NCBI GenBank assembly: GCA_017744935.1
Contig: JAGIAI010000041.1
Location: forward strand, 21,436 to 85,435
Direction of reading: 5' to 3'
Source: Variovorax sp.
Lineage (GTDB): Bacteria > Pseudomonadota > Gammaproteobacteria > Burkholderiales > Burkholderiaceae_C
DNA: 64,000 nucleotides
Shown: in pieces, positions 10,139 through 18,713 of the stretch
How the letters are laid out: every line of letters starts with the position of its first letter
Position numbering within the stretch: position 1 is the stretch's first letter
Notes under the pieces: generated by a model
Told to the model about the DNA's origin: nothing
What the model saw: only the letters and a program-made list of their open reading frames with translations
Databases searched by the model: none
Made by a program: the position numbers and the translations under genes

Positions 10139-10981
10139 TCAGGTGAAGATCGCGCGGTCTCGCGCCTCCGCGCTGCCCTGGATCTGCGGCTTCTGCGGAT
10201 AGCGCGCGGAAGGCAGGTCGTCCGCCAGTGCTGTGTGCCACCGTGTGTAGCTCGCATTGGCGGGCAGGGCCCGCAGCGCTTTCAGCGCGTAGAAGGTGAA
10301 GGCGCCGTTGGAACGGTTCGCGAACGTCGCGTCATAGCTGAAGTGGTTCTCGCCTTCCTCGCAGCCCGCCATGAGGACGTCGCCGGCATCGTCCTGCTGC
10401 GCACTTGCGAGCGCCGCGGAAGCGGCATGCTTCGCATCGGTGGGCACCGGGCCGCCGCCCGGTCCACCTTTGGCGAGGCTCTCCGCGGACATCCATGCCT
10501 TCATCGGCATGAAGCGCGGCATCCTCCCGGCCTCCTTGTCCGCGCTGTTCGGCGGCGCGCGGTTCACGGTCCCTGAGTGACAGCTATCGGAAATCAGAAC
10601 GATGTGCACGCCTTCGCGGCGTGCCATGAAGATCGCGTGGATCTCGTCGTCGATCAATGCGGCGTTGATCAGGCGGATGTCGTGAGGGCACAGCGCCTCG
10701 TCGAGCCCATCGGCCTCGTCGCCGTTGGTGTCGTACTGGTAAGTGCCATGGCCCGAGTAGGTGATCACGACCACGTCGCCACTCACCGCCTGCCCGACGA
10801 TGTGCCTGAAGGCATCGATCATGCCGGCCTTGGTGGCCTGCTCGTCGAGCAACTTGCGCACGCTGAAGCCGCGCGTGGTCAGCTCGGCGGCCCAGTCGTT
10901 GGCGTCGTTGACACAGCCGGCGAGGTCCATGTCGGTGCCGGGGTAGTTGTTGATGCCGATGCACAGGGCGAGTTTGGGCAT
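10139..10981 (-). CDS. Caspase family (peptidase C14/metacaspase-like) protein
   Basis: LCIGINNYPGTDMDLAGCVNDANDW, catalytic His in VVITYSGHGTYQ and Cys in LISDSCHSGT; strong SD (GAGAGGAGG); ends 22 bp before the CHAT gene. Confidence 0.93.
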   Translation of the reverse strand: MPKLALCIGINNYPGTDMDLAGCVNDANDWAAELTTRGFSVRKLLDEQATKAGMIDAFRHIVGQAVSGDVVVITYSGHGTYQYDTNGDEADGLDEALCPHDIRLINAALIDDEIHAIFMARREGVHIVLISDSCHSGTVNRAPPNSADKEAGRMPRFMPMKAWMSAESLAKGGPGGGPVPTDAKHAASAALASAQQDDAGDVLMAGCEEGENHFSYDATFANRSNGAFTFYALKALRALPANASYTRWHTALADDLPSARYPQKPQIQGSAEARDRAIFT

Positions 10982-11226
10982 GAGGGCCTCCTCTCGTTTG
11001 GGCGAAAGCCGGCTGGCGCGTGCAGTGCCGCTTGGGTCGATTGGACACGCGTGGCGTGCCGGAGTCGTCTTCCAAAGGGTGTATGGCGCATGGCGGGGGC
11101 GGCGGATCTCTGGAGGCGGATCACCAAACTGAGATGTTTCTGGTATCCCACGGTTGTTCACGTTCCTAGAGTGCATCGACCGCAGCTCTCGGTCTCTGGG
11201 TGCTGCACCAAGGGAGAACTTCAACC

Positions 11227-11751
11227 ATGCCAGCAGGAATCATGGCTGGTCGCGCCCGTATTGAGCGCGATACGCACCAGCCCATCAGCATCCAGGCGGT
11301 CATCGCCATGACGGGGAGCAGCCAACGCACTTGGTGGCCGCGCATCGAGGACGGCACCATTCGCAAGCTGGAGTCCGATGCCCGTGGCCGAGCGATGGTT
11401 GCGCTGCGAGACGTTCTCAAGCTTGCCGATTGCGGCGTTCCACCCGACGACCTGGTCTTGCTTCTCAAAGCCGACGCGGGCGATGCAGAAGCGCAGGCAG
11501 ACATCGGGGAAATGTTCATCTCGACCGGACGGCCGGCTGCCGGCCGCTATTGGCTCGAGCTAGCCGCTGAGCAGGGACATCCGAATGCCATGCAATGTTT
11601 GGCGCATTGCTATCTGTCAGGCGCAGGAGTTCCAACGGATGAAGATATGGCGCTTCGGTGGCTTGCTGATGCGGCGGTACGCGGCCACGTGATCGCCAGC
11701 GCGCAGATGCGCGCGTTGCGGGCAGCACTTTTATTGAAGCTCGTCGGTTGA
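11227..11751 (+). CDS. Sel1-repeat protein with an HTH-like N-terminal region
   Basis: Sel1/TPR-like repeats (AEAQADIGEMFISTGRPAAGRYWLELAAEQGHPNAMQCLAHCYLSGAGVPTDEDMALRWLADAA); N-terminus ISIQAVIAMTGSSQRTWWPRIEDGTI is HTH-like. Confidence 0.75.
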   Translation: MPAGIMAGRARIERDTHQPISIQAVIAMTGSSQRTWWPRIEDGTIRKLESDARGRAMVALRDVLKLADCGVPPDDLVLLLKADAGDAEAQADIGEMFISTGRPAAGRYWLELAAEQGHPNAMQCLAHCYLSGAGVPTDEDMALRWLADAAVRGHVIASAQMRALRAALLLKLVG

Positions 11752-11755
11752 TACC

Positions 11756-12922
11756 TCAGGCACTCAAAGCCTTCATCTCCGCATACAGATCCGCCTTGCC
11801 TTCGAACCCAATCCCCGGCAGCGCCGGCAGATTGACGTACCCGTTGTCCACCCGAACACCATCCGGGAAGCCGCCATAGGGTTGGAAGAGATCGGGATAG
11901 CTCTCGTTGCCACCCAGCCCAAGTCCCGCCGCAATAGCGAGCGACATCTGGTGCCCCCCATGCGGAATACAGCGGCTCGGTGACCAGCCGTATTCCTTCA
12001 GCATGTCCAGCGTGCGCAGGTATTCGACAAGCCCGTAGCTCAGCGCACAGTCGAACTGCAGCCAGTCGCGGTCAGGCCGCATGCCGCCGTGGCGGATCAA
12101 GTTGCGCGCATCCTGCATCGAGAACAGGTTCTCACCAGTTGCCATCGGTCCCGCATAGACCTCCGAGAGCTTCGCCTGCAGTTCGTAGTCGAGCGGGTCG
12201 CCGGCTTCCTCGTACCAGAAGAGCGGGTATTGCGACAGCGCCTTCGCGTAGTCGACGGCGGTCTGCAGATCGAAGCGGCCGTTCGCGTCCACGGCGAGTT
12301 GCTGGCCGGGGCCGAGGATCTCGAGCACCGACTCGATGCGCTCGCAGTCCTCCGCCAGCGTGGCGCCGCCGATCTTCATCTTGACCACCGAGTAGCCGCG
12401 CGCGAGGTAGCTCTCCATTTCCTTGCGCAAGCCGTCGAGGCCCTTGCCGGGGTAGTAGTAGCCGCCGGCCGCGTAGACGAAGACGCGCGGATTGGCCTTG
12501 CCGTTGCCGTAGCGTTCTGCAAGCAGTTGGAAGAGCGGCTTGCCCGCGATCTTCGCGACCGCATCCCATACCGCCATGTCCATGGTGCCCACGGCCACCG
12601 AGCGCTCGCCGTGGCCGCCGGGCTTCTCGTTGATCATCATGCGCGCCCAGATCTTGTGGGGATCGAGGTTCTCGCCGGTTTCGTCGATCAGCGTCGCCGG
12701 ATCGGCTTCGAGCACACGGGGGCGGAAGCGGTCGCGGATCAGTCCACCCTGTCCGTATCGGCCGTTGGAGTTGAAGCCATAGCCGATCACCGGCTTGCCG
12801 TCGCGGATCACATCGGTGACCACGGCGACGAGGCTCAGGGTCATCTTCGAGAAGTCGATGTAGGCGTTGCGGATGTCCGATTTGATCGGGCGCGTGGATT
12901 CGATGATGTCGACGATTTTCAT
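11756..12922 (-). CDS. tarD: Enolase-superfamily (MR/MLE) protein, probable D(-)-tartrate dehydratase
   Basis: Resembles recalled TarD sequence: RNAYIDFSKMTLSLVAVVTDV, GYGFNSNGRYGQGGLIR, NEKPGGHGERSVAVGT, CIPHGGHQMSL. Confidence 0.85.
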   Translation of the reverse strand: MKIVDIIESTRPIKSDIRNAYIDFSKMTLSLVAVVTDVIRDGKPVIGYGFNSNGRYGQGGLIRDRFRPRVLEADPATLIDETGENLDPHKIWARMMINEKPGGHGERSVAVGTMDMAVWDAVAKIAGKPLFQLLAERYGNGKANPRVFVYAAGGYYYPGKGLDGLRKEMESYLARGYSVVKMKIGGATLAEDCERIESVLEILGPGQQLAVDANGRFDLQTAVDYAKALSQYPLFWYEEAGDPLDYELQAKLSEVYAGPMATGENLFSMQDARNLIRHGGMRPDRDWLQFDCALSYGLVEYLRTLDMLKEYGWSPSRCIPHGGHQMSLAIAAGLGLGGNESYPDLFQPYGGFPDGVRVDNGYVNLPALPGIGFEGKADLYAEMKALSA

Positions 12923-12961
12923 GATGGTTTCGATGGGTGACAGGAAATGAAAGGCTGCGGT

Positions 12962-13660
12962 TCAGCGCGACAGCGAAGAGCCGCCGCAGATGGCGATGTC
13001 CTGGCCGGTGATGGCTGCAGCGGACGGTGACAGCAGGAAGGCGACAAGGGCGGCGATCTCGCTCGGCTCGATCAACCTTCCGATGGGTGGCAGGCGAGGG
13101 GCGCTGCCGGCACGCGCGGGGTCGGCCAGCATGCCGGTAGCCGTGGCGGCAGGCGAGACGACATTCACGGTCACGCCCTTGTCGGCGACTTCAGCCGCCC
13201 AACTCCGCGCCAGCGCGATGAGTGCTGCCTTCGTGGCGGCGTACTGGCCGCGCCCCGGCATGCCTTGCGCGACGCGACTGCCGATGAAGACGACGCGGCC
13301 ATGTTTGCGACGCGCCATAGATGGCACGATCGCATCGGCGATGCGCGTGGCGGCATCCACATGCAGGCGCCACATCAGTTCGCCGCCTGCGTGGTCCAGC
13401 TGGCCGAGCGGGCCGACACGCAGCACGCCGGCCGCATGCACGAGTGCATCGGCGTCTTGCACTGCGCTTGCAGCGGCCGTGATGCTTTCGCCCCTCGACA
13501 GGTCTACTTCAATAGGAGTGAATCCGGAATGCGTGATGGCCGGCTGCGCAACATCCAGCCCACTGACGCGCCAACCCGCGTTCAGCAGCGATTCCGCGAT
13601 CGCCCGGCCGATGCCGCTGCTGCTGCCGGTGACCACCGCATGCCGCATGTCATTCGACAT
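12962..13660 (-). CDS. SDR family oxidoreductase
   Basis: VTGSSSGIGRAIAESL nucleotide-binding motif and YAATKAAL catalytic motif. Confidence 0.9.
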   Translation of the reverse strand: MSNDMRHAVVTGSSSGIGRAIAESLLNAGWRVSGLDVAQPAITHSGFTPIEVDLSRGESITAAASAVQDADALVHAAGVLRVGPLGQLDHAGGELMWRLHVDAATRIADAIVPSMARRKHGRVVFIGSRVAQGMPGRGQYAATKAALIALARSWAAEVADKGVTVNVVSPAATATGMLADPARAGSAPRLPPIGRLIEPSEIAALVAFLLSPSAAAITGQDIAICGGSSLSR

Positions 13661-14615
13661 GGATGTTCCCCTCGGTCACGATCTTCTGCGAACGTGCCAT
13701 GTCGCCGCCCTGGAACTTGGCGAATTCCTCCGCGCTGCCGGGTGCGAGCAGCAGGCCTTGCTCCTTGAGCTTGTCCTTCATGTCGCCGGCCAGCGCCTTG
13801 TTCACTTCAGCATTGAGTCGCTGAACGATCTCGGGCGGCGTCTTGGCCGGCGCCCACAGGCCATACCAGCTGTAGAACTCGAACCCGGGAATCGTCTCCG
13901 CCACGGTCGGCACATCCGGCAGGCTGGATGCGCGCTGCGCCGATGTCACTGCGACCACGCGGAGCATGCCGCTCTTGTGATACTGGAGCGATCCGAGGAT
14001 GGGATCGATGAAGCCGTCGATCTGCCCGCCGATCAGGTCCTGGAAGGCCGGCGCCGTGCCCTTGTACGGCACGATGAGGTAGTCGATGTTGCCCGCGCGC
14101 TTGAGCAACTCGGTCGACAGATGGCCGGCAGAGCCGACCGAACCGACCGCGAAAGTCATCTTGCCCGGATGCTCCTTCGCGTACGCGATGAGCGACTTGA
14201 TGTCGGTGATCGGCAGCTTCTTGTTGATCGCCACCGAAAGCGGCGCCTTGGCCACCAGCGCCACGGGTGCGAAGTCGCGGTTCACGTTGTACGGCACCGA
14301 CTTCATGGTCATCGGCGCCGTCGTGAAGGTCGATGCATTGAAGAGCAGCGTGTAGCCGTCGGCCGGGGCCTTGGCCACCACATCGCCGCCGATCACGCCA
14401 TTGCCGCCGGCGCGGTTCTCGACGACGAAGGGCTGGCCCATCTGGTCCGCCAGCTTCTGGGCCAGCAGGCGGCCCACGAAGTCGAGCGTGCCGCCGGGCG
14501 GAAACGGGATCACCACCTTCACGGGCTTGCTCGGATACGTCTGTGCAAAGCCGCTGGCGGTCGCCGCGAGGGCGAGGGTGGCCAGCGCGGCGCGGATGAA
14601 GTGCTTGCGTCGCAT
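13650..14615 (-). CDS. Bug family tripartite tricarboxylate transporter substrate-binding protein
   Basis: Signal peptide then YPSKPVKVVIPFPPGGTLDFVGRLLAQKLADQMGQPFVVENRAGGNG. Confidence 0.93.
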   Translation of the reverse strand: MRRKHFIRAALATLALAATASGFAQTYPSKPVKVVIPFPPGGTLDFVGRLLAQKLADQMGQPFVVENRAGGNGVIGGDVVAKAPADGYTLLFNASTFTTAPMTMKSVPYNVNRDFAPVALVAKAPLSVAINKKLPITDIKSLIAYAKEHPGKMTFAVGSVGSAGHLSTELLKRAGNIDYLIVPYKGTAPAFQDLIGGQIDGFIDPILGSLQYHKSGMLRVVAVTSAQRASSLPDVPTVAETIPGFEFYSWYGLWAPAKTPPEIVQRLNAEVNKALAGDMKDKLKEQGLLLAPGSAEEFAKFQGGDMARSQKIVTEGNIHVE

Positions 14616-14682
14616 GTCTCTTGTCTCCTGGATCTTTTGATTGGCAGAGCCGGCCGGACCTGCGCCGGCTCCGGGCGGCGAA

Positions 14683-15621
14683 TCAGCGCTTGAGCAGGCC
14701 GGCACGCTTGACGGCGGCGCGCAGGGCTTCGACTTCTTCGGCGTTGGGTGCCTCGGTGGGCGGGCGCACGGTCGCGTCGTCGAGCACGCCGGCCAGGTAC
14801 ATGCCGCCCTTCATGCGTGCGTGGGCCTCGCCCGTGGGCTCGCCGCCGCCGTAGACCGCATCCTTGAGCGGCGTGATGATGGCCTGCACTTCGATTGCGC
14901 GCTTGAGGTCGCCGGCCTTCACCGCGTTCCACAGGTCGATGATGAGTTGCGGGATGAAGGTTGCGAAGCCGACCAGCGCACCGTCGACGCCTTGGACCAT
15001 CGAGGCCAGCAGGTATTCGTCATGGCAGGTCAGGATGGCCTTGGAGGCGTTGGCCTCGCGGATCGCCTGGATGTCGCGGGCGTACTTGTTCATGTCGCGC
15101 TGGCCGACCTTGAAGGCCTGCACGTAGGGCAGCCGGGCCAGCTCGGCCAGCAGCTTCGACGAGTAGGAAGCGCGCGTCCATGCGGGGTAGACGTGGCAGA
15201 CGAGATCGAGCTCCGGTGCCGCCTTGTGGATCGCCTCGAAGTACTGCAGCGCGTGCCCCGGCGTGAAGCCGAAGCGCAGCCAGTGGTGGGGCGGCATGAC
15301 GTCCAGCGCCACGGCGCCGGCTTCCTTGGCGGCGCGGGCGTGATCGGCGGCATCGGCCAGCCCTTCGCAGACGATGGACGAAATCACCGGCAGGCGGCCC
15401 TTGAGTTCATCGGCCACGATGCGGGTGACTTCGGCGCGCTCTGCGGGGGTCAGCGCGAACACCTCGCCGGTGTGGCCGTTGGTCATGACCGCGACCACGC
15501 CGTCATGGCCGGCGAGCCACGATGCCAGCTTGCGCAGCGCGGGTTCGTCGATCTTGTGGTCACGGGTGAAGGGGCACGAAATGGCGGGAATGATCCCCTT
15601 GTAGTTCGCGATGGAAGGCAT
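14683..15621 (-). CDS. Dihydrodipicolinate synthase/N-acetylneuraminate lyase family protein
   Basis: MPSIANYKGIIPAISCPFTRDHKID..., MTNGHTGEVFALTPAERAEVTRIV. Confidence 0.9.
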   Translation of the reverse strand: MPSIANYKGIIPAISCPFTRDHKIDEPALRKLASWLAGHDGVVAVMTNGHTGEVFALTPAERAEVTRIVADELKGRLPVISSIVCEGLADAADHARAAKEAGAVALDVMPPHHWLRFGFTPGHALQYFEAIHKAAPELDLVCHVYPAWTRASYSSKLLAELARLPYVQAFKVGQRDMNKYARDIQAIREANASKAILTCHDEYLLASMVQGVDGALVGFATFIPQLIIDLWNAVKAGDLKRAIEVQAIITPLKDAVYGGGEPTGEAHARMKGGMYLAGVLDDATVRPPTEAPNAEEVEALRAAVKRAGLLKR

Positions 15622-15746
15622 GCAGTCGTCTCCTGTTGAGTGCTTGGGTGTCGATGGGGCAATCTTCCCGTCGGGGGGCACATACGGTCCAATACCCGAT
15701 TCGCATACAACTATCTCCACGGAGAAACCGAGAAAGGACGCACTGC

Positions 15747-16709
15747 ATGGGCCCGGGAAACCGACCGCTGGATCTGGAATGGCTGGAGGACTTCCTGGCG
15801 CTTGCCGAAAGCGGCAATTTCTCCCGTGCGGCACAGGCGCGGAACATCGCGCAACCCGCATTCAGCCGCCACATCCGCGCGCTGGAGGAATGGGTCGGCG
15901 TCGATCTGTTCGATCGCAGCGCGCATCCGGCCGCGCTGACGGCGGCGGGACGGCGCTTCCAGCCCTTGCTGGAGGACACCCTGGCCCGACTGGAGTCCGC
16001 GCGCATCAAGGCGCGGGCCGCGCATGACCAGGCGGCGGCGAGCCTGCTCTTCGCGGCGACGCATGTGCTGTCGCTCACCTTCTTTCCGCAGTGGCTGGGC
16101 GGGCTGGAATCGCAGTTGCGGCTCGGGCCGATCCAGACCATTTCCGACAGCTTTCATGCCTGCGAGGACCTGGCGCTGCAGCGTCGCGTGCAGTTCGTGC
16201 TGTGCCATGGCCACCGCGAAGTGCCGGGGCGGCTCGACGAGGCGGAGTTTCCGATGCTGCGCCTGTCGGACGACGTGCTGCTGCCTGTTTCTGCGCCGCG
16301 GAGCGATGGCGGCGGTGCGATGCACTCGCTGGAGGCTGCGGATGCGCCGGTTTCGGTGCTGGCGTACAGCGAGCCCTCGGGGCTCGGCCGCATCATGCGT
16401 GCGCGGATGCGTCAGGTGTTCGGTGACGGGACCGTGCCGACGCTACCGCAGGGTGTGGAGATCGTGTTCACGGCGCACCATGCGGCGCTGCTCAAGACGA
16501 TGGCGCTCGAAGGCCGTGGCGTGGCCTGGCTCCCGAAGAGTCTGATCGAGGCCGAGCTGAAAACGGGCACCCTGGTCCCGGCCGCGTCTGCCGACTGGAA
16601 CGTACCGGTCGAGATCAGGCTTTACCGCCAGCGCGCGGAACTGGCGCCGGCGGCCGAGGCGTTGTGGACGCTCGTGCAGGAGCGCCCACCGGGCTCAGGC
16701 GGGCGCTGA
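15747..16709 (+). CDS. LysR family transcriptional regulator
   Basis: LEWLEDFLALAESGNFSRAAQARNIAQPAFSRHIRALEEWVGVDLFDR HTH; divergent from the catabolic cluster. Confidence 0.93.
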   Translation: MGPGNRPLDLEWLEDFLALAESGNFSRAAQARNIAQPAFSRHIRALEEWVGVDLFDRSAHPAALTAAGRRFQPLLEDTLARLESARIKARAAHDQAAASLLFAATHVLSLTFFPQWLGGLESQLRLGPIQTISDSFHACEDLALQRRVQFVLCHGHREVPGRLDEAEFPMLRLSDDVLLPVSAPRSDGGGAMHSLEAADAPVSVLAYSEPSGLGRIMRARMRQVFGDGTVPTLPQGVEIVFTAHHAALLKTMALEGRGVAWLPKSLIEAELKTGTLVPAASADWNVPVEIRLYRQRAELAPAAEALWTLVQERPPGSGGR

Positions 16710-17117
16710 GCAGAGCCGGCGGATTTCCGCCGGGATCTGCACCGCGCGAATGCCGCCGCCTTCGCGCTTGGCCGCGAAGATGCGGACCTCTTCGCATTCG
16801 AGGATCAGGTCGTCGCCGCGCGTCACGCGGTAGCGCTGCACGAAGCTCTTCTCGCGCCACTCGGGAATCGTGACCGCGATGGTCAGCGTTTCGCCATAGC
16901 TCGCGCTCTTGACGAAGCGCGTGTGCGTGTCGACCAGCGGCGTGCCGATCACGCCCATGGTCTGCGTCGTCTCTTCCCAGCGCGGCACGCCGCGTTCTGC
17001 GAAGAAGTGGCGCGAAGCGGCGTCGATCCAGCGGAAGAAGTTGGGAAACCAGACGATGCCGGCGGGGTCGCAGTCGCCGAATTCGACGCGCACTGTGTAG
17101 ATGACTTCGATGCTCAT
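16695..17117 (-). CDS. Acyl-CoA thioesterase (4-hydroxybenzoyl-CoA thioesterase family)
   Basis: VRVEFGDCDPAGIVWFPNFFRWIDAASRHFF hot-dog fold motif. Confidence 0.9.
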   Translation of the reverse strand: MSIEVIYTVRVEFGDCDPAGIVWFPNFFRWIDAASRHFFAERGVPRWEETTQTMGVIGTPLVDTHTRFVKSASYGETLTIAVTIPEWREKSFVQRYRVTRGDDLILECEEVRIFAAKREGGGIRAVQIPAEIRRLCSAPA

Positions 17118-17157
17118 GTTCTTGTGAAGTTGAAATTCGGAGGGACGATCGGGGGGC

Positions 17158-17253
17158 GTGGCGAGGACGCAGGGTGGTCCCCTCCGCGAATGTCCCCCGG
17201 CCTTCGGCCTCCTCCTTTATTTCGCTGCGGGGACCACCCTGCATCCTCGCCAC
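17158..17253 (-). repeat. Structured intergenic element copy A
   Basis: 25-bp outer stem (GTGGCGAGGACGCAGGGTGGTCCCC / GGGGACCACCCTGCATCCTCGCCAC, one mismatch) around a 46-nt core GCAGCGAAATAAAGGAGGAGGCCGAAGGCCGGGGGACATTCGCGGA read on the minus strand. Confidence 0.85.
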
Positions 17254-17298
17254 GGGAGGCGCTCGGGTTGTGCCGGCCGATCAACGACTGCCGTGATG

Positions 17299-17392
17299 GA
17301 TCGTGACGATGGTGTGCTCTGCGCAGCGAAATAAAGGAGGAGCCCGAAGGGCGGGGGACATTCGCGGAGCAGAGTACACCGTCGGCGCGATC
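17299..17392 (+). repeat. Structured intergenic element copy B (inverted relative to A)
   Basis: 24-bp outer stem with three G-U type pairs and one A-G mismatch around a 46-nt core differing from copy A at two positions. Confidence 0.85.
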
Positions 17393-17409
17393 CCGCCCCA
17401 GAAACTAAG

Positions 17410-18711
17410 TCACCCCATCCGAGTAGGCAACCAAAGCGCAATGATCGGAAACGCAATCAAGATGACGAGCCGCAGGATGTCCGTCAGGATGAACGGCAGC
17501 ACGCCCTTGAAGATGGTCGTGAAGCTCACATCCTTCACCACGCTCTTGATGACGAACACGTTCATGCCCACGGGCGGGTGGATCAGCCCGAGTTCCACCG
17601 TCATCACGATGATCACGCCGAACCAGATCGGATCGAAGCCCAGGTGCACGATGACGGGATAGATGATCGGCACGGTGAGGATGATCATCGCCATCGCGTC
17701 CATCAGGCAGCCGAGCACGAGGTACATCAGCATGATGAGCGCGAGTACGCCGTAGCGGCCGATGCCGAGGCCCGTGAGGAACTCGGTGAGCTTCTGCGGG
17801 CTCTGCGTGATCGTCAGGAAGTAGCCGAAGAGCAGGGCGCCGATCAGCACCGTGAACACCGCCGCCGCCGTCCGTGTGGCCGAGAGCAGCGCTTCACGGA
17901 TCTTCGGGCCGTCGAGCTTGCGCCGCAGCACACCGAGGATGAACGCGCCGCTCGCGCCCACGCCGCCGGCCTCGGTCGGCGTGAAGAAGCCGCCGTAGAG
18001 CCCCCCGATCACGAAGATGAAGAGCACCAGCGGCGCCCACACGTTCTTGAGGTCGGCCACGCGCTCCGACCAGGGCTTGGCTTCGCCGCCGGGCAGCCAG
18101 CCCGGACGCATCTTGACGATCACCATGATGGTCAGCACGTACATCGTCATCGCGAGGATGCCGGGGACGATGCCCGCCATGAACAGCTTGCCGATGTCCT
18201 GCTGCGTGAGGATCGCGTAGACCGCCAGCACCGTCGACGGCGGCAGGATCGCGCCGAGCGTGCCGCCCGCGGCGATCACGCCGGTGGAGAACGATTGCGG
18301 GTAGTTGAAGCGCCGCATCTCCGGATAGGCCACCGCCGAGAACGTTGCCGCCGTGGCGACAGACGATCCGCAGATGGCCGCGAAGCCGCCGCAGGCCAGC
18401 ACCGTCGCGACGCCGAGACCGCCGCGCAGGTGGCCGATCAGTGAGTTCGCGGCTTTGAAAAGCTCGCGGCTCACGCCTGACACCGAGACCAGCGCACCCA
18501 TCAGCATGAACATCGGGATCACGCCGAAGGTGTAGTCGGTCACGGTGCGCATCGAGGTCTGTCCGACCAGCTTGAGCGCCGGGCCAATACCGACGATCGA
18601 CGCATAGCCTGTGACGCCGACCAGCCCCATCGCCATGCCGACCGGCACGCGCAGGAGCATCAATGCAAAAAGTGCGAAGAAGCCAAGGATGGCGATTGCA
18701 TCAGTGCTCAT
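17410..18711 (-). CDS. TRAP transporter large permease (DctM)
   Basis: 433-aa multi-TM protein with RVPVGMAMGLVG and HPPVGMNVFVIKS motifs. Confidence 0.93.
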   Translation of the reverse strand: MSTDAIAILGFFALFALMLLRVPVGMAMGLVGVTGYASIVGIGPALKLVGQTSMRTVTDYTFGVIPMFMLMGALVSVSGVSRELFKAANSLIGHLRGGLGVATVLACGGFAAICGSSVATAATFSAVAYPEMRRFNYPQSFSTGVIAAGGTLGAILPPSTVLAVYAILTQQDIGKLFMAGIVPGILAMTMYVLTIMVIVKMRPGWLPGGEAKPWSERVADLKNVWAPLVLFIFVIGGLYGGFFTPTEAGGVGASGAFILGVLRRKLDGPKIREALLSATRTAAAVFTVLIGALLFGYFLTITQSPQKLTEFLTGLGIGRYGVLALIMLMYLVLGCLMDAMAMIILTVPIIYPVIVHLGFDPIWFGVIIVMTVELGLIHPPVGMNVFVIKSVVKDVSFTTIFKGVLPFILTDILRLVILIAFPIIALWLPTRMG

Positions 18712-18713
18712 GC

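Noticed and set aside
15622-15746. ATAC-containing repeats between the DHDPS-family and LysR genes as a LysR operator
   Set aside because: Plausible by location, but no dyad clear enough to call a T-N11-A box with confidence.
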